Assembly: GCA_050015055.1 (NCBI GenBank)
Contig: JBEKCD010000013.1
Coordinates: 23,405-87,404 of the forward strand
Length of the DNA stretch: 64,000 nt
Direction: 5' to 3'
DNA from: JBEKCD01 sp050015055
Lineage (GTDB): Archaea; Thermoproteota; Bathyarchaeia; Bathyarchaeales; Bathycorpusculaceae
Both the position numbers and the translations under genes were made by a program. The notes under the pieces are model-generated. The model saw nothing but the letters and a program-made list of their open reading frames with translations. It did no database searches and had not been told where the DNA came from. Shown here in pieces: positions 9,224-17,403 of the stretch. How positions within the stretch are numbered: the stretch's first letter is position 1; each line of letters starts with the position of its first letter.

Positions 9224-9539
9224 TTTGAACCTCCCCGTTACTCAGAAACTCGAACAGACATATTATATTCCTCGGCAAAGCTCTTAAAACTTTGCACCCG
9301 CGTGCATTTAGGGTCAAATCCCACCGGACTCGCTCATATATAGTGTGTGCTTCTTCTCTGAAACACTACAAAATTGAGTTACTCGGTCTCCAGTGTGCGT
9401 ACAATCAGAGTCGCATGGAGACTGCTTTAAATTCTCGTCAATAAAATGTGGGATAACCTTAGTATTTTACCGGTAAACAGGTGTTCAATTCTTAACCCCC
9501 GCACACGCTCACGGACAACGTCATAAATTGAGGTTATCT
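9224..9539. other. Intergenic stretch with tRNA-like debris
   Basis: No gene. A degenerate T-arm-like piece, GGGTCAAATCCCACC, is at 9311-9325. The palindrome core TTTTACCGGTAAA is at 9464-9476 and is followed by a weak tRNA-3'-end-like string ending aacccccgca. These echo the fragments at 4.83-4.89 kb. Confidence 0.4.
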
Positions 9540-9590
9540 AGCTGAAATAAGCTCGAAATAGGACTTGAAATTGAAGTGCGGGGGGTGGGA
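9540..9590. repeat. Right direct copy: tRNA-Leu 3' end plus flank
   Basis: The authentic tRNA-Leu 3' terminus and its downstream flank, matching 4769-4817 in blocks of 18 and 15 identical bases with a short diverged middle. Together the two copies bracket the GT4-GH130 cluster. Confidence 0.7.
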
Positions 9591-9661
9591 TTTGAACCCA
9601 CGAACCCCTACAGGATAGGCGCCTCAGGCCTACGCCTTTGACCATGCTTGGCAACCCCCGC
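9577..9661 (-). tRNA. tRNA-Leu (anticodon GAG)
   Basis: 85-nt class II tRNA. The acceptor GCGGGGG pairs with CCCCCGC and the discriminator is A73. The anticodon stem TAGGC/GCCTA encloses the loop CTGAGGC, giving anticodon GAG, which reads CUC and CUU. The variable arm and a canonical T-arm (GTGGG TTCAAAT CCCAC) are present. No intron and no encoded CCA. An AT-rich tract (TTTAATTTA) upstream on the minus strand is the likely promoter. Confidence 0.93.
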
Positions 9662-10062
9662 TTTTAAGACCAATCGCTCTATCCTAGTTTATGGTCTAAA
9701 TTAAATCTTATCTATTCTCTGCTAGGCTGGAAGCAAAACAGGACATTTGGCGGGGCGGCCTGAACCATGTGAAAGCCTCTTGTGGTCATCTACATTGCAT
9801 GCGTGCTTCTGCTTCCCACCAAAGGCGGGAATGGAAGAAAATCTTGCTCGACTTCTTAGTCTTTGTATCTCACGACGTCTGCAAGCATCGACATTCATAG
9901 CAAAAACTGTGTCATGGCAAAAACCACGAGCGACATGCACGTTCACTTGGGACCTGGCGCCCTGGCTTGTCCCCAGATTGAGTGTTGAATCATGTTAAGG
10001 GAAGAGTATCGGCGCATACGAGGCTGTTAGGCAATAGATCGCCTTAACCCCCGCTGTGTTAC
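9662..10062. other. 400-bp stretch without a supported gene
   Basis: Open frames of 74-83 codons on both strands overlap each other and show no motif, no ribosome site and no protein-like composition. I see nothing definable here except the tRNA-Leu promoter at the left edge. Confidence 0.4.
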
Positions 10063-10089
10063 AATGCAGCCTTACGTCTGGCCTTGCAA

Positions 10090-10290
10090 ACAGAGAGCGA
10101 GTTTGAGAAGATTGTCACAAAACAACATTACAACTGACAACACAAAAAAACGAAACGCATCAACCGTCAAGCAATGTTCAGCCTGTTTTCAACATCGTTT
10201 GTCACAAAGCAACATTACAACTAACCTCACAAACGGAGACGGGGGTCGACTCTGCAAGACAGCGACCCCAGCGCGCTTCACAGCCTACTG
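10090..10290 (+). repeat. Diverged copy (A) of the dispersed repeat found at 32.3 and 44.0 kb
   Basis: Contains two internal units, tgtcacaaaacaacattaca near 10115 and tgtcacaaagcaacattaca near 10200, then a gactctgc block and GCGCGC at 10271-10276. The order (ttcagcctgtttt, cgtttgt-aca, cattaca, gactytgc, GCGCGC) matches copies B and C, but identity is clearly lower. No coding function is evident. Confidence 0.5.
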
Positions 10291-10453
10291 CGCTCCGCCC
10301 TGAAAAAAGAGAAGCAACGAATAACCCATGAAAAGACGAACCGTCGTCTCACCAACATGCATAAACGCAAAATAAATGGACAAGGCAACGCGCGGAAATC
10401 AAAGAGAGAACAAAACCCATCCTCTGACCGGAAAGGACGCGCGTGACCTGCAG

Positions 10454-11233
10454 CTAGACCTTCGGCTTCTGTATCAAATCGTCCATTTTTGCCTTCTTGA
10501 GCAGGTTAACGTGTTTGACCAGTTCGTTTATGACGGCTTCGAGAACTTTTCTTCCCTTTTCGGCTGAAGCGGTTGACTGTCTTCCGTAGACGCCTGAGCT
10601 TGTTTCGTCCACTGTGCTCAGTGGCAGCGTCATGCCTTCTATTTGCACTGCGTGCCTGCGAGGTTCCTCATCCAATGCTTCACTCATGTCAACAAGGTTC
10701 GGATGCAAGGCCAAATTCACCGATGTCTCTTCAGCGCCAGCATGCCTCCTCTCTTCATACGTAAAAAGGTCGGGCAGAAGCTTCGCCACGGCAGGCCACC
10801 ACTGGAAAACGGACATGAAAACACCGTCTTCCTTGAATTCTCTGGCCAAATCTGCGAGTGCGGCCAAGTTGCCTCCGTGGCCATTAACCACCACGATTTT
10901 TCGCACACCGTAGTAGTTAAGGGACAAACACGTTTCTTTAACGTACTCCTTGAATGCCTTAGGAGAAATGAAGATAGTCCCCCAAAACTGTTTATGATGC
11001 GAGCTCACGCCGAACGGAATGACCTGCAGACACAGCACTCCTGTGCGTTTAGCAGTTTCCTCAGCGATGCTCTTGGCGATTAGATGATCTGTTCCCAACG
11101 GGTTCGCTGGTCCGTGCTGCTCGTTTGCACCCACCGGGAGGATTGCAATGTCATTCTTTGCGAAGTGCTCTTTGGCTTCTGGCCAGCTCATTTCATGAAG
11201 CAGAACCTTCAAAACTAAACTCTCCTTCACCAA
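10454..11233 (-). CDS. Creatininase-family amidohydrolase
   Basis: 259 residues with all family blocks: ILPVGANEQHGPANPLGTDHL (metal His/Asp), VVVNGHGGNLAAL, and RRHAGAEETSVNL with catalytic Glu. The creatininase fold includes creatininase, MftE-type peptidases and the archaeal ArfB deformylase that opens the formamidopyrimidine intermediate of riboflavin and F420 synthesis. In an archaeon ArfB is an attractive candidate, but no riboflavin gene is adjacent, so I leave the substrate open. It is divergent from the nucleotide-sugar operon. Confidence 0.85.
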   Translation of the reverse strand: MVKESLVLKVLLHEMSWPEAKEHFAKNDIAILPVGANEQHGPANPLGTDHLIAKSIAEETAKRTGVLCLQVIPFGVSSHHKQFWGTIFISPKAFKEYVKETCLSLNYYGVRKIVVVNGHGGNLAALADLAREFKEDGVFMSVFQWWPAVAKLLPDLFTYEERRHAGAEETSVNLALHPNLVDMSEALDEEPRRHAVQIEGMTLPLSTVDETSSGVYGRQSTASAEKGRKVLEAVINELVKHVNLLKKAKMDDLIQKPKV

Positions 11234-11290
11234 ACTGTTTTATTGCAAGCAGATTGAATATAAACTTACAGTCCAAGGGCGGTGAAAACA

Positions 11291-12376
11291 TTGAAAGCAG
11301 TGATTCTGGCAGGGGGCTTTGGCACAAGGCTGAGGCCATTGAGTTGCACGAGGCCCAAGATACTCTTTCCAGTAGTCAACAAACCCCTGTTGCAGTGGAC
11401 CTTCGAAAGACTCGCACGCAACAAAATAGAAGATGCCATAATGGCCGTCTTCTACCAAACCGAGGTCTACATAAAACATCACCGAGTCCCGAGATCCGGA
11501 GTGCACGTCACCTATTCACACGACCCCTTGAGAAAGCCTCTGGGAACCGGTGGCTCAATAAAGAGGGCTGAAAAACGAATTGGACACGACGAACCGTTCA
11601 TAGTGTTGAACGGAGACATATTTGCAGACGTGAACTACGCCGAAGTCTTTGAAGCCCACAAGCAGAAGAAAGCGGTGGCAACGATAGCTGTTCGCAGCGT
11701 GGAGAATCCGAGCAGATACGGGGTTGTCGAATTGGCTGAAAACAATCGCATAGTGAGGTTTGTTGAAAAGCCTCCGCCTGGAACCGCCCCGACAAACTTG
11801 ATAAACGCTGGAGTGTACGTTTTCAGCCCTGAAATCTTCAAGTATATTCCGGAAGGACGCGCTGTTTCCATTGAACACGAGATCTTCCCGAAGCTTGCAG
11901 AAGAAGGCAGGCTTTACGGACATGTTTTCAACGGGTTGTGGATGGACATCGGCAAGCCTGAAGACTACATGGAAATCAATCGAAAAATGCTCGCCTCAGT
12001 CCCAGACCGACAGAAAAGCAGGCCAGGCAAGAACATAGAGATCAAGAAGCCCGTGGCCATCGGCAAAAACGTCCGCATAGGACAAGAATCTGCCCTAGGA
12101 CCCTACGCAGTGGTGGGCAAAGATGTCGTCATTGGAAAAGGTGTGCACATACAAGATTCAATCATCTTCGAAGGATCGGTCATATCGGACTTTTCCATGA
12201 TAAACGGCGCAATAATCGGCGAAGGCGTGACAGTTGGAGAAAGGGCCAAAATCAGGAAAGGCTGCGTAATCGGCGACCACGCCAAAATAAAAGACGACGT
12301 GTCCCTCGCTGAGGGAATATCAGTCTGTCCAGCAAACGAAGTTTCCAAAAGTGTATTAACGTCTAGCCGCATCTGA
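11291..12376 (+). CDS. Nucleotidyltransferase with left-handed beta-helix (sugar-1-phosphate NTP transferase)
   Basis: About 361 residues. The start chosen is TTG 11291 (MKAVILAGGFGTRLRPLSC), with GGTGA just upstream; GTG 11282 is the alternative. LAGGFGTRLRPL is the pyrophosphorylase signature, followed by FIVLNGDIFADV and NAGVYVFSPEIF. From about residue 240 the sequence turns into hexapeptide repeats (IGKNVRIGQESALGPYAVVG), the GlmU/Gmd-like beta-helix. It makes an NDP-sugar from a sugar-1-phosphate; GDP-mannose or UDP-GlcNAc are both plausible. First gene of a four-gene operon. Confidence 0.88.
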   Translation: MKAVILAGGFGTRLRPLSCTRPKILFPVVNKPLLQWTFERLARNKIEDAIMAVFYQTEVYIKHHRVPRSGVHVTYSHDPLRKPLGTGGSIKRAEKRIGHDEPFIVLNGDIFADVNYAEVFEAHKQKKAVATIAVRSVENPSRYGVVELAENNRIVRFVEKPPPGTAPTNLINAGVYVFSPEIFKYIPEGRAVSIEHEIFPKLAEEGRLYGHVFNGLWMDIGKPEDYMEINRKMLASVPDRQKSRPGKNIEIKKPVAIGKNVRIGQESALGPYAVVGKDVVIGKGVHIQDSIIFEGSVISDFSMINGAIIGEGVTVGERAKIRKGCVIGDHAKIKDDVSLAEGISVCPANEVSKSVLTSSRI

Positions 12377-12397
12377 TTGAAAGAGGTCTGTCAGACC

Positions 12398-13771
12398 ATG
12401 TTAAGTTCAAAGCATTTATTCGGCACTAACGGCATCCGCGGCCTTGCCAACAAGGAACTGACGCCTGAAATGGCCATCAAAGTTGGCAATGCAATAGGCA
12501 CTTTTTTCAAACGAGGAGAACTCATAGTCGGCTACGATGCCAGGACAACCGGACCGATGCTCGCGAAAGCCGTTATCGCCGGCTTGAACTCGACAGGATG
12601 CAACGTTCTCCTCGTGGGGATGGCGCCAACGCCGGCACTGCAGTTCGCAGTGAGACATCACAAACCCGACGGCGGAGTCATAATTACAGCGTCACACAAC
12701 CCGCCGGAATACAATGGAATAAAAGTGATATGGAACGACGGAATAGAAATATCCCACGAGCATGAAATCGAAATCGAAAACATCTACTTCGGCGAAAAAG
12801 CGAAGTTCGCCGAGTGGAACGCGATAGGAACGGCACGTGAACTGCCAGGAATAATCGACGAATACATCGACGCCGTGAAAAAGCACGTCAACATCAAGGC
12901 AATAACGCAGAATCACTACCACATTTTAATCGACGGAGCAAACAGTGTAGGAAGCCTAACGGGGCCGCGCCTTGCACGAGAATTAGGATGCAAGGTCACC
13001 ACGATAAACGCAAACATAGACGGAACATTTCCGGGCAGGCCGCCTGAACCCCGCCCCGAAAACTTGGGAGACTTGGCAATCACGGTGAAGGCCACAGGTG
13101 CAGACTTGGGCGTGGCCTATGATGGCGACGCTGACCGCTCTATTTTTGTCGACGAGAAAGGCAAGATCATCATGGGAGACCAGACCTTCGCCCTGGTGGC
13201 GAAGTATTTTCTGACGGATAATCCAGGTGAAAAGATCGTCACGCCGTTGAGTTCTTCAACCATAATCAAGGACATAGCCGACGAGTATAACGGGCAAATC
13301 GTGTGGACCAAAATAGGAAGCGTGACAGTTGCTCAGACCATGAAAGAACTGAAAGCCAAGCTGGGAGGCGAAGAAAATGGCGGAATCTTCTATGGACCTC
13401 ACCAACCAGTCAGAGACGGCGCAATGACAACCGCCCTGATCTTGAACATCATGGCCAGAACAGGCAAAAAACTGTCAACGCTGATAGAAGAACTACCTGA
13501 ATACTTCATCGAAAAAGAAAAAGTCGAATGCAAAGAAGAAGTCAAACAGGAAGTCCTGCAGAGACTCATCGAACAAACCAAAGGGCTGAAAACAAACACT
13601 CTTGACGGCGTCAAAATCTGGTTCAAAGACAAAAGCAGCATCCTGATAAGGCCAAGCGGCACCGAACCAATCTACAGAATATACGCCGAAGCCAAAACCA
13701 GCCAAAAAACCAAACAGCTCGTAAAAGAATACAGTTCGAAACTCCAAGCAATAATCAAAAAGCTAAGCTAG
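12398..13771 (+). CDS. Phosphohexomutase (phosphoglucosamine/phosphomannomutase family)
   Basis: 457 residues. The start is ATG 12398 with AAAGAGGT upstream; TTG 12377 would add seven residues. FGTNGIRGLANKELTPEMA is the N-terminal motif, IITASHNPPEYNGIK carries the phosphoserine, and GVAYDGDADRSIFVDEKG binds magnesium. The C-terminal phosphate loop is IRPSGTEPIYRIYAE. It interconverts sugar-6- and sugar-1-phosphates, feeding the pyrophosphorylase upstream. Archaeal members act on glucosamine or mannose phosphates; I cannot choose. Confidence 0.9.
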   Translation: MLSSKHLFGTNGIRGLANKELTPEMAIKVGNAIGTFFKRGELIVGYDARTTGPMLAKAVIAGLNSTGCNVLLVGMAPTPALQFAVRHHKPDGGVIITASHNPPEYNGIKVIWNDGIEISHEHEIEIENIYFGEKAKFAEWNAIGTARELPGIIDEYIDAVKKHVNIKAITQNHYHILIDGANSVGSLTGPRLARELGCKVTTINANIDGTFPGRPPEPRPENLGDLAITVKATGADLGVAYDGDADRSIFVDEKGKIIMGDQTFALVAKYFLTDNPGEKIVTPLSSSTIIKDIADEYNGQIVWTKIGSVTVAQTMKELKAKLGGEENGGIFYGPHQPVRDGAMTTALILNIMARTGKKLSTLIEELPEYFIEKEKVECKEEVKQEVLQRLIEQTKGLKTNTLDGVKIWFKDKSSILIRPSGTEPIYRIYAEAKTSQKTKQLVKEYSSKLQAIIKKLS

Positions 13772-13803
13772 GCAGTGACTCTAAAGCCCCGGAGAACAGT
13801 CGC

Positions 13804-15180
13804 ATGTCCACGCCGATGATGCAAGCCAAACCAGAGGAAATGGATACCCCTGAAAAACGGGGGAACCGTGTTGTAAGCATAATTGGATGTGGACAAACCG
13901 GCATTCTGCAAGCCGTCCTCTTTGCAGACGCAGGATTCAAAGTCACATGCGTAGACGCCGACCAAACCACAGTCAACCGAATTGCGAAGGGAAGAACTTC
14001 TCTGAAATCAGAAACAGAGGCTAAACTGAAAAGCCATGCAAAAACAGGACACTTGAGCGCAACTAATGATATTGGAGAGGCAGTTTCCCACAGCGACATA
14101 ATCGCAATCACAACCCCCGTCAAGATCAGCTCGAGGAAAAAGGCAGAATACTCAGATTTAGAGAACACCTGCAAAAAAGTAGGCTCAAGCCTTCGGAGCG
14201 GATCCCTTGTAATAGTTACGAGCCTAACCGGGATTGGCCTCACGGAAGGCCTGATAAAAGAAACATTAGAAAACACTTCAGGACTCAAAGCGGGCACGGG
14301 TTTCGGGCTTGCGTACAGTCCAATTCAAACCGTGCACACCTTGACTTGTGAGGAAGCCGCGAATTATCAGCGAATCGTCGCATCAGCCGATAAGGACAGC
14401 CTGAGGGCTGCATCATTCGTTTTTGAACTACTTGCCAAGAGAGGCGTAAGAAGAGCAACCAACGTAAAAGCGGCCGAAGTGGCCGCGCTCCTCGAAGTCT
14501 TACAGCGAGATATCAACATCGCTCTCGCAAACGAAGCCGCTTTTCTGTGTGAAAGAGTGGGCGTGGACTACACTGAAGCCCTCAGAATCATCGGGACAGA
14601 CACTGATAAGCTGTCTCCCACACCCACACTTGAGGACGACAGCCTCAGTGATGAACCATACCTTCTGTTGGAGGATGCTGAAAGCTTCAACGTGAGATCT
14701 CGAGTGGCAACGGCGGCAAGAGAGACGAATGAAGAGACAGTTAAACACGTGGCCAACCTAGTCAAGGACGCGTTGAAAAGCTGCGGAAAAACAATGAAAC
14801 GAGCAAGGATTGCGCTGCTGGGAGTTTCACAAACCCCCAACGCCCAGAGCCCTATCAAGAGAACAGCGAGAAAGATCATTGACACTCTTGAAGCAAGGGG
14901 GGCCAAAATCAGCCTTTACGACCCTTACCTTTCAGAGAGTGAAATCGCGGAAACCTCGTATCACTTCAAAAAAAACTCAACTGAAGCCATGGAACGCGCA
15001 GACTGCGTAATAATCCTGACAGCACACGACCAGTTCAAACACATGAATCTCAGGAAAATGAAACTCACCATGAAAATGCCAGCCGCCATAATCGACCTGG
15101 AGGGTGTAGCCGAGCCAAGCAAAATTGAAAAGGAAGGTTTCGTATATCGAGGGTTAGGAAGAGGAGTCTGGACAAAATGA
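13804..15180 (+). CDS. UDP-sugar 6-dehydrogenase homologue lacking the catalytic cysteine
   Basis: 458 residues of the UDP-glucose/GDP-mannose/UDP-ManNAc dehydrogenase family: Rossmann motif VVSIIGCGQTGILQAVLFAD, the central helix region NVKAAEVAALLEVLQRDINIALANEAA, and a C-terminal UDP-binding domain (VALLGVSQTPNAQSPIKRTA-like). The active-site segment that normally reads GGxCLPKDPYLL is here LEDDSLSDEPYLL, so the catalytic Cys and Lys are replaced. It is therefore unlikely to carry out the usual two-step oxidation. It overlaps the next gene by 4 nt. Confidence 0.82.
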   Translation: MSTPMMQAKPEEMDTPEKRGNRVVSIIGCGQTGILQAVLFADAGFKVTCVDADQTTVNRIAKGRTSLKSETEAKLKSHAKTGHLSATNDIGEAVSHSDIIAITTPVKISSRKKAEYSDLENTCKKVGSSLRSGSLVIVTSLTGIGLTEGLIKETLENTSGLKAGTGFGLAYSPIQTVHTLTCEEAANYQRIVASADKDSLRAASFVFELLAKRGVRRATNVKAAEVAALLEVLQRDINIALANEAAFLCERVGVDYTEALRIIGTDTDKLSPTPTLEDDSLSDEPYLLLEDAESFNVRSRVATAARETNEETVKHVANLVKDALKSCGKTMKRARIALLGVSQTPNAQSPIKRTARKIIDTLEARGAKISLYDPYLSESEIAETSYHFKKNSTEAMERADCVIILTAHDQFKHMNLRKMKLTMKMPAAIIDLEGVAEPSKIEKEGFVYRGLGRGVWTK

Positions 15181-16124
15181 AGAAAGTAAAAACAGCAGTT
15201 ATAGGAACAGGTTTCTGGGGAAAAAACCACGCGAGAATATACAAGGAACTGGCAGAAACCGAACTCCTAGCCATATGCGATATAGATCCTGAAAGAGCCA
15301 ACAACGTGGCCAAACAACTAGGCGTCACACCTTACAACAGCGTGGAAAAAATGCTCAAGAAAGAAGACATCGAAGCAGTGAGCGTTTGCACCTGGTCCAC
15401 CATCCTAGCAAAAGAAGCCACCAAGGCTGTGGAGAATGGAAAACACGTCCTCGTCGAGAAGCCAATGGCTGCAAACACGAAACAGGCAGAAAAACTTCTC
15501 GCCGCATCTGAAAAAATGGGAGTACACCTGACCGTCGGTTTCTTGATGCGGTTCATCCCAGGACTGCAACAAATGAAAAAGGCAGTTGAAAACAAATCAA
15601 TCGGAGAACTCGTATGCGCCACGGCAAAGAGAGTTTCTCAATGGCCTGAGAGAATAGGCGACGTTGGCGTGGTCAAGGACACGGCGATTCACGACATAGA
15701 CGTGATGTTGTATCTCTTCAATCAAGACCCGATTGCCGTTTACGCCAAGACTGGAAGCATGAGAAACAAGAGATTTGAGGATTACGCTCAGATAATGCTC
15801 ACGTTTGAAGGAGGAAAAAGCGCGTTCATCGAATCTAACTGGCTAACCCCGTACAAGACTCGAATTCTCATAGCCACGGGCAGCGAAGCAATAATGAGGC
15901 TTGACTATATCACCCAAGAGTTAACGGTTGAAGACGCGAAGCAGACAGTGCAACCGAGATACCAAGTTCAAGAACCCTTAAAACTTGAGCTTCAACACTT
16001 TGCAAATTGCATTCTGAAGAAAGAGAAACCGCTGATAACAGGCCTCGACGGCCTGAAAGCGCTCAGAATAGCCGAATCAGCGATAAAATCCTCATCAACA
16101 GACAGAATAGTCAAACTGAAATAG
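15177..16124 (+). CDS. Gfo/Idh/MocA-family NAD-dependent oxidoreductase
   Basis: 315 residues. N-terminal Rossmann fold with AVIGTGFWGKNHARIYKEL, the family motif VLVEKPMAANTKQAEKLL, and the substrate-side VVKDTAIHDIDVMLYLF with the conserved His. Start ATG overlaps the dehydrogenase stop, indicating coupling. In nucleotide-sugar operons such enzymes (for example WlbA-type) oxidise the 3-position of UDP-sugar acids. Given the altered dehydrogenase before it, the actual redox step may be carried by this protein. Confidence 0.88.
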   Translation: MKKVKTAVIGTGFWGKNHARIYKELAETELLAICDIDPERANNVAKQLGVTPYNSVEKMLKKEDIEAVSVCTWSTILAKEATKAVENGKHVLVEKPMAANTKQAEKLLAASEKMGVHLTVGFLMRFIPGLQQMKKAVENKSIGELVCATAKRVSQWPERIGDVGVVKDTAIHDIDVMLYLFNQDPIAVYAKTGSMRNKRFEDYAQIMLTFEGGKSAFIESNWLTPYKTRILIATGSEAIMRLDYITQELTVEDAKQTVQPRYQVQEPLKLELQHFANCILKKEKPLITGLDGLKALRIAESAIKSSSTDRIVKLK

Positions 16125-16137
16125 GCACGGCAAATCC

Positions 16138-16398
16138 TCAGCGCTTCCCGAGGTTGAACGGCTTGCCCTCTCGCAGAATCTTCTCAGGAGTTTTAGCCTT
16201 CCACTTCTTCAAAAAAGGCAAATCCTCCTTCTCCGTTCGCATCTCATCCGGCAGCATTTCAGGAATCTCGTCCCGTATCGGGTACCACCTTGAACATTTC
16301 GGACAGATGATCAACCCTTCCACAATCTCCTCTTTTTCCTCAAAGACAAGAAGCTCTAAGGGGTATTCCTTGTCAATTGGACACGCGAGTATTTCCAT
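16138..16398 (-). CDS. Trm112-family zinc protein
   Basis: 86 residues from ATG 16398 (MEILACPIDKEYPLEL). Cysteines in ILACP and LIICPKCSRWYPIRDEIPEMLP match Trm112, the small partner that stabilises tRNA and protein-release-factor methyltransferases. The frame is open to 16464, but that stretch contains a TATA box (TTTTATAG) and a GGAGG, so I read it as the promoter and leader rather than protein. The gene is convergent with the oxidoreductase gene, 13 nt away. Confidence 0.85.
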   Translation of the reverse strand: MEILACPIDKEYPLELLVFEEKEEIVEGLIICPKCSRWYPIRDEIPEMLPDEMRTEKEDLPFLKKWKAKTPEKILREGKPFNLGKR

Positions 16399-16763
16399 CA
16401 ATTTCTTCTTGATGAGCCATTCCTCCAATTTCCCTTTTGCTTTGCAACTATAAAACTCTTTCACGAAAACCGCACTTATTGTTCGCCCAAACCAGGACCA
16501 CTTTACTCAAGGGCTTTCCACGGGCTCAGCATCACTAGGAGCGCGAACTGTTCCTTTTCCTAATCAGCTTCACCTATTGCAAGAGTCGACTGATCGCAGC
16601 ACCTGCACATGCTTCAACCACTTCTATCCCGTTCGGAGACTTCGATGTCCAAGACCACTGGAGGCCAGTTTGGACCCGTTGCTCTAGCGCGCGCCAGGAA
16701 TACAGAAACCTCTGGAAACATTTAAAAGCAAAATGGATTTCCTTGTTAAGAAGAGGAAACAGT
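16399..16763. other. Divergent promoter region of trm112 and rpo12
   Basis: About 360 bp without a supported gene. A GCGCGCGC palindrome is at 16687-16694. A TATA-like catttaaaag lies at about 16720, some 40 bp before the Rpo12 start; the Trm112 TATA box is near 16447-16454. Confidence 0.5.
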
Positions 16764-16931
16764 ATGGAAAGGGCACCAGCGGGCATAGTTTATGAATGCG
16801 TAAGGTGCGGATCGAAGGTTCCTTCTGAAGAACTAGAGCTGCGCGGTGGAGAAATTAAATGCATAGTCTGCGGCTACAGAATTCTGCACAAGGTGAAGCC
16901 GCCCGTTGTCAAGCGTATCCCAGCCAAGTGA
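16764..16931 (+). CDS. rpoP: DNA-directed RNA polymerase subunit P (Rpo12)
   Basis: 55 residues from ATG 16764 (MERAPAGIVYECVRCGS). The zinc ribbon YECVRCG...IKCIVCGYRILHK is followed by the basic tail PPVVKRIPAK, the classic Rpb12/Rpo12 pattern. A frame extension to 16743 adds seven residues without support. It is a small core subunit of archaeal RNA polymerase. Confidence 0.9.
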   Translation: MERAPAGIVYECVRCGSKVPSEELELRGGEIKCIVCGYRILHKVKPPVVKRIPAK

Positions 16932-16997
16932 AAGAGAAAAAATAGGGGAAAACGATTTTTCTGAACTTCTAGCGCTCTCACTGTTGAAAGCTCTGCT

Positions 16998-17312
16998 TCA
17001 GAATATCTCCTTCTCTCCAATCTTGCGAAGCGCTCTGCCGCGAAGCTTTATCGCCGGACCCACGACTTCGTCCGGCTGTTTCTCAACAGTTTTTCTTTTT
17101 ATGGTTTCTCCACACACTCCCTTCGGCAACAGTCGCCTTTTCATGCACATGGAGTACGTGCAGTTTGGAATGTCGCACACCTCTTCCGTCCATCTGCACC
17201 ACACGACATCCCGACGGGGGACAGTTGCTTCTTTTACACATTTGAAGGATTGACAGTTTGGAGAACAAGCCTTAACCTGTGCCAATGCATGCACTCCCTT
17301 TGACCATTTCAT
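16998..17312 (-). CDS. Cysteine-rich small protein of unknown function
   Basis: 104 residues with seven or more cysteines arranged as C-x3-C-x4-C, then WCRWTEEVCDIPNCTYSMC, suggesting a metal- or disulfide-stabilised fold. The C-terminal half is basic (KLRGRALRKIGEK). No signal peptide. The coding look comes from the regular Cys spacing and clean length; I do not recognise the family. Confidence 0.6.
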   Translation of the reverse strand: MKWSKGVHALAQVKACSPNCQSFKCVKEATVPRRDVVWCRWTEEVCDIPNCTYSMCMKRRLLPKGVCGETIKRKTVEKQPDEVVGPAIKLRGRALRKIGEKEIF

Positions 17313-17403
17313 TTACAAAATTACGTCGCGAGCCAAGTCTCTCAAGTAATATCTTGCCTTAAACATCATATAAACTTTTTTCTTCAAAACTCCTTATTCT
17401 GGC

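Noticed and set aside
9722..9998. Overlapping 74-83 codon frames on both strands
   Set aside because: Mutual shadows without ribosome site or recognisable protein pattern.
10090..10290. CRISPR-like array suggested by the two cattaca units
   Set aside because: Only two imperfect units with no regular spacer length and no cas genes in the window.
16399..16464. 22-residue N-terminal extension of Trm112
   Set aside because: The stretch contains the TATA box and a Shine-Dalgarno-like GGAGG, and family members start near MEILACPID.
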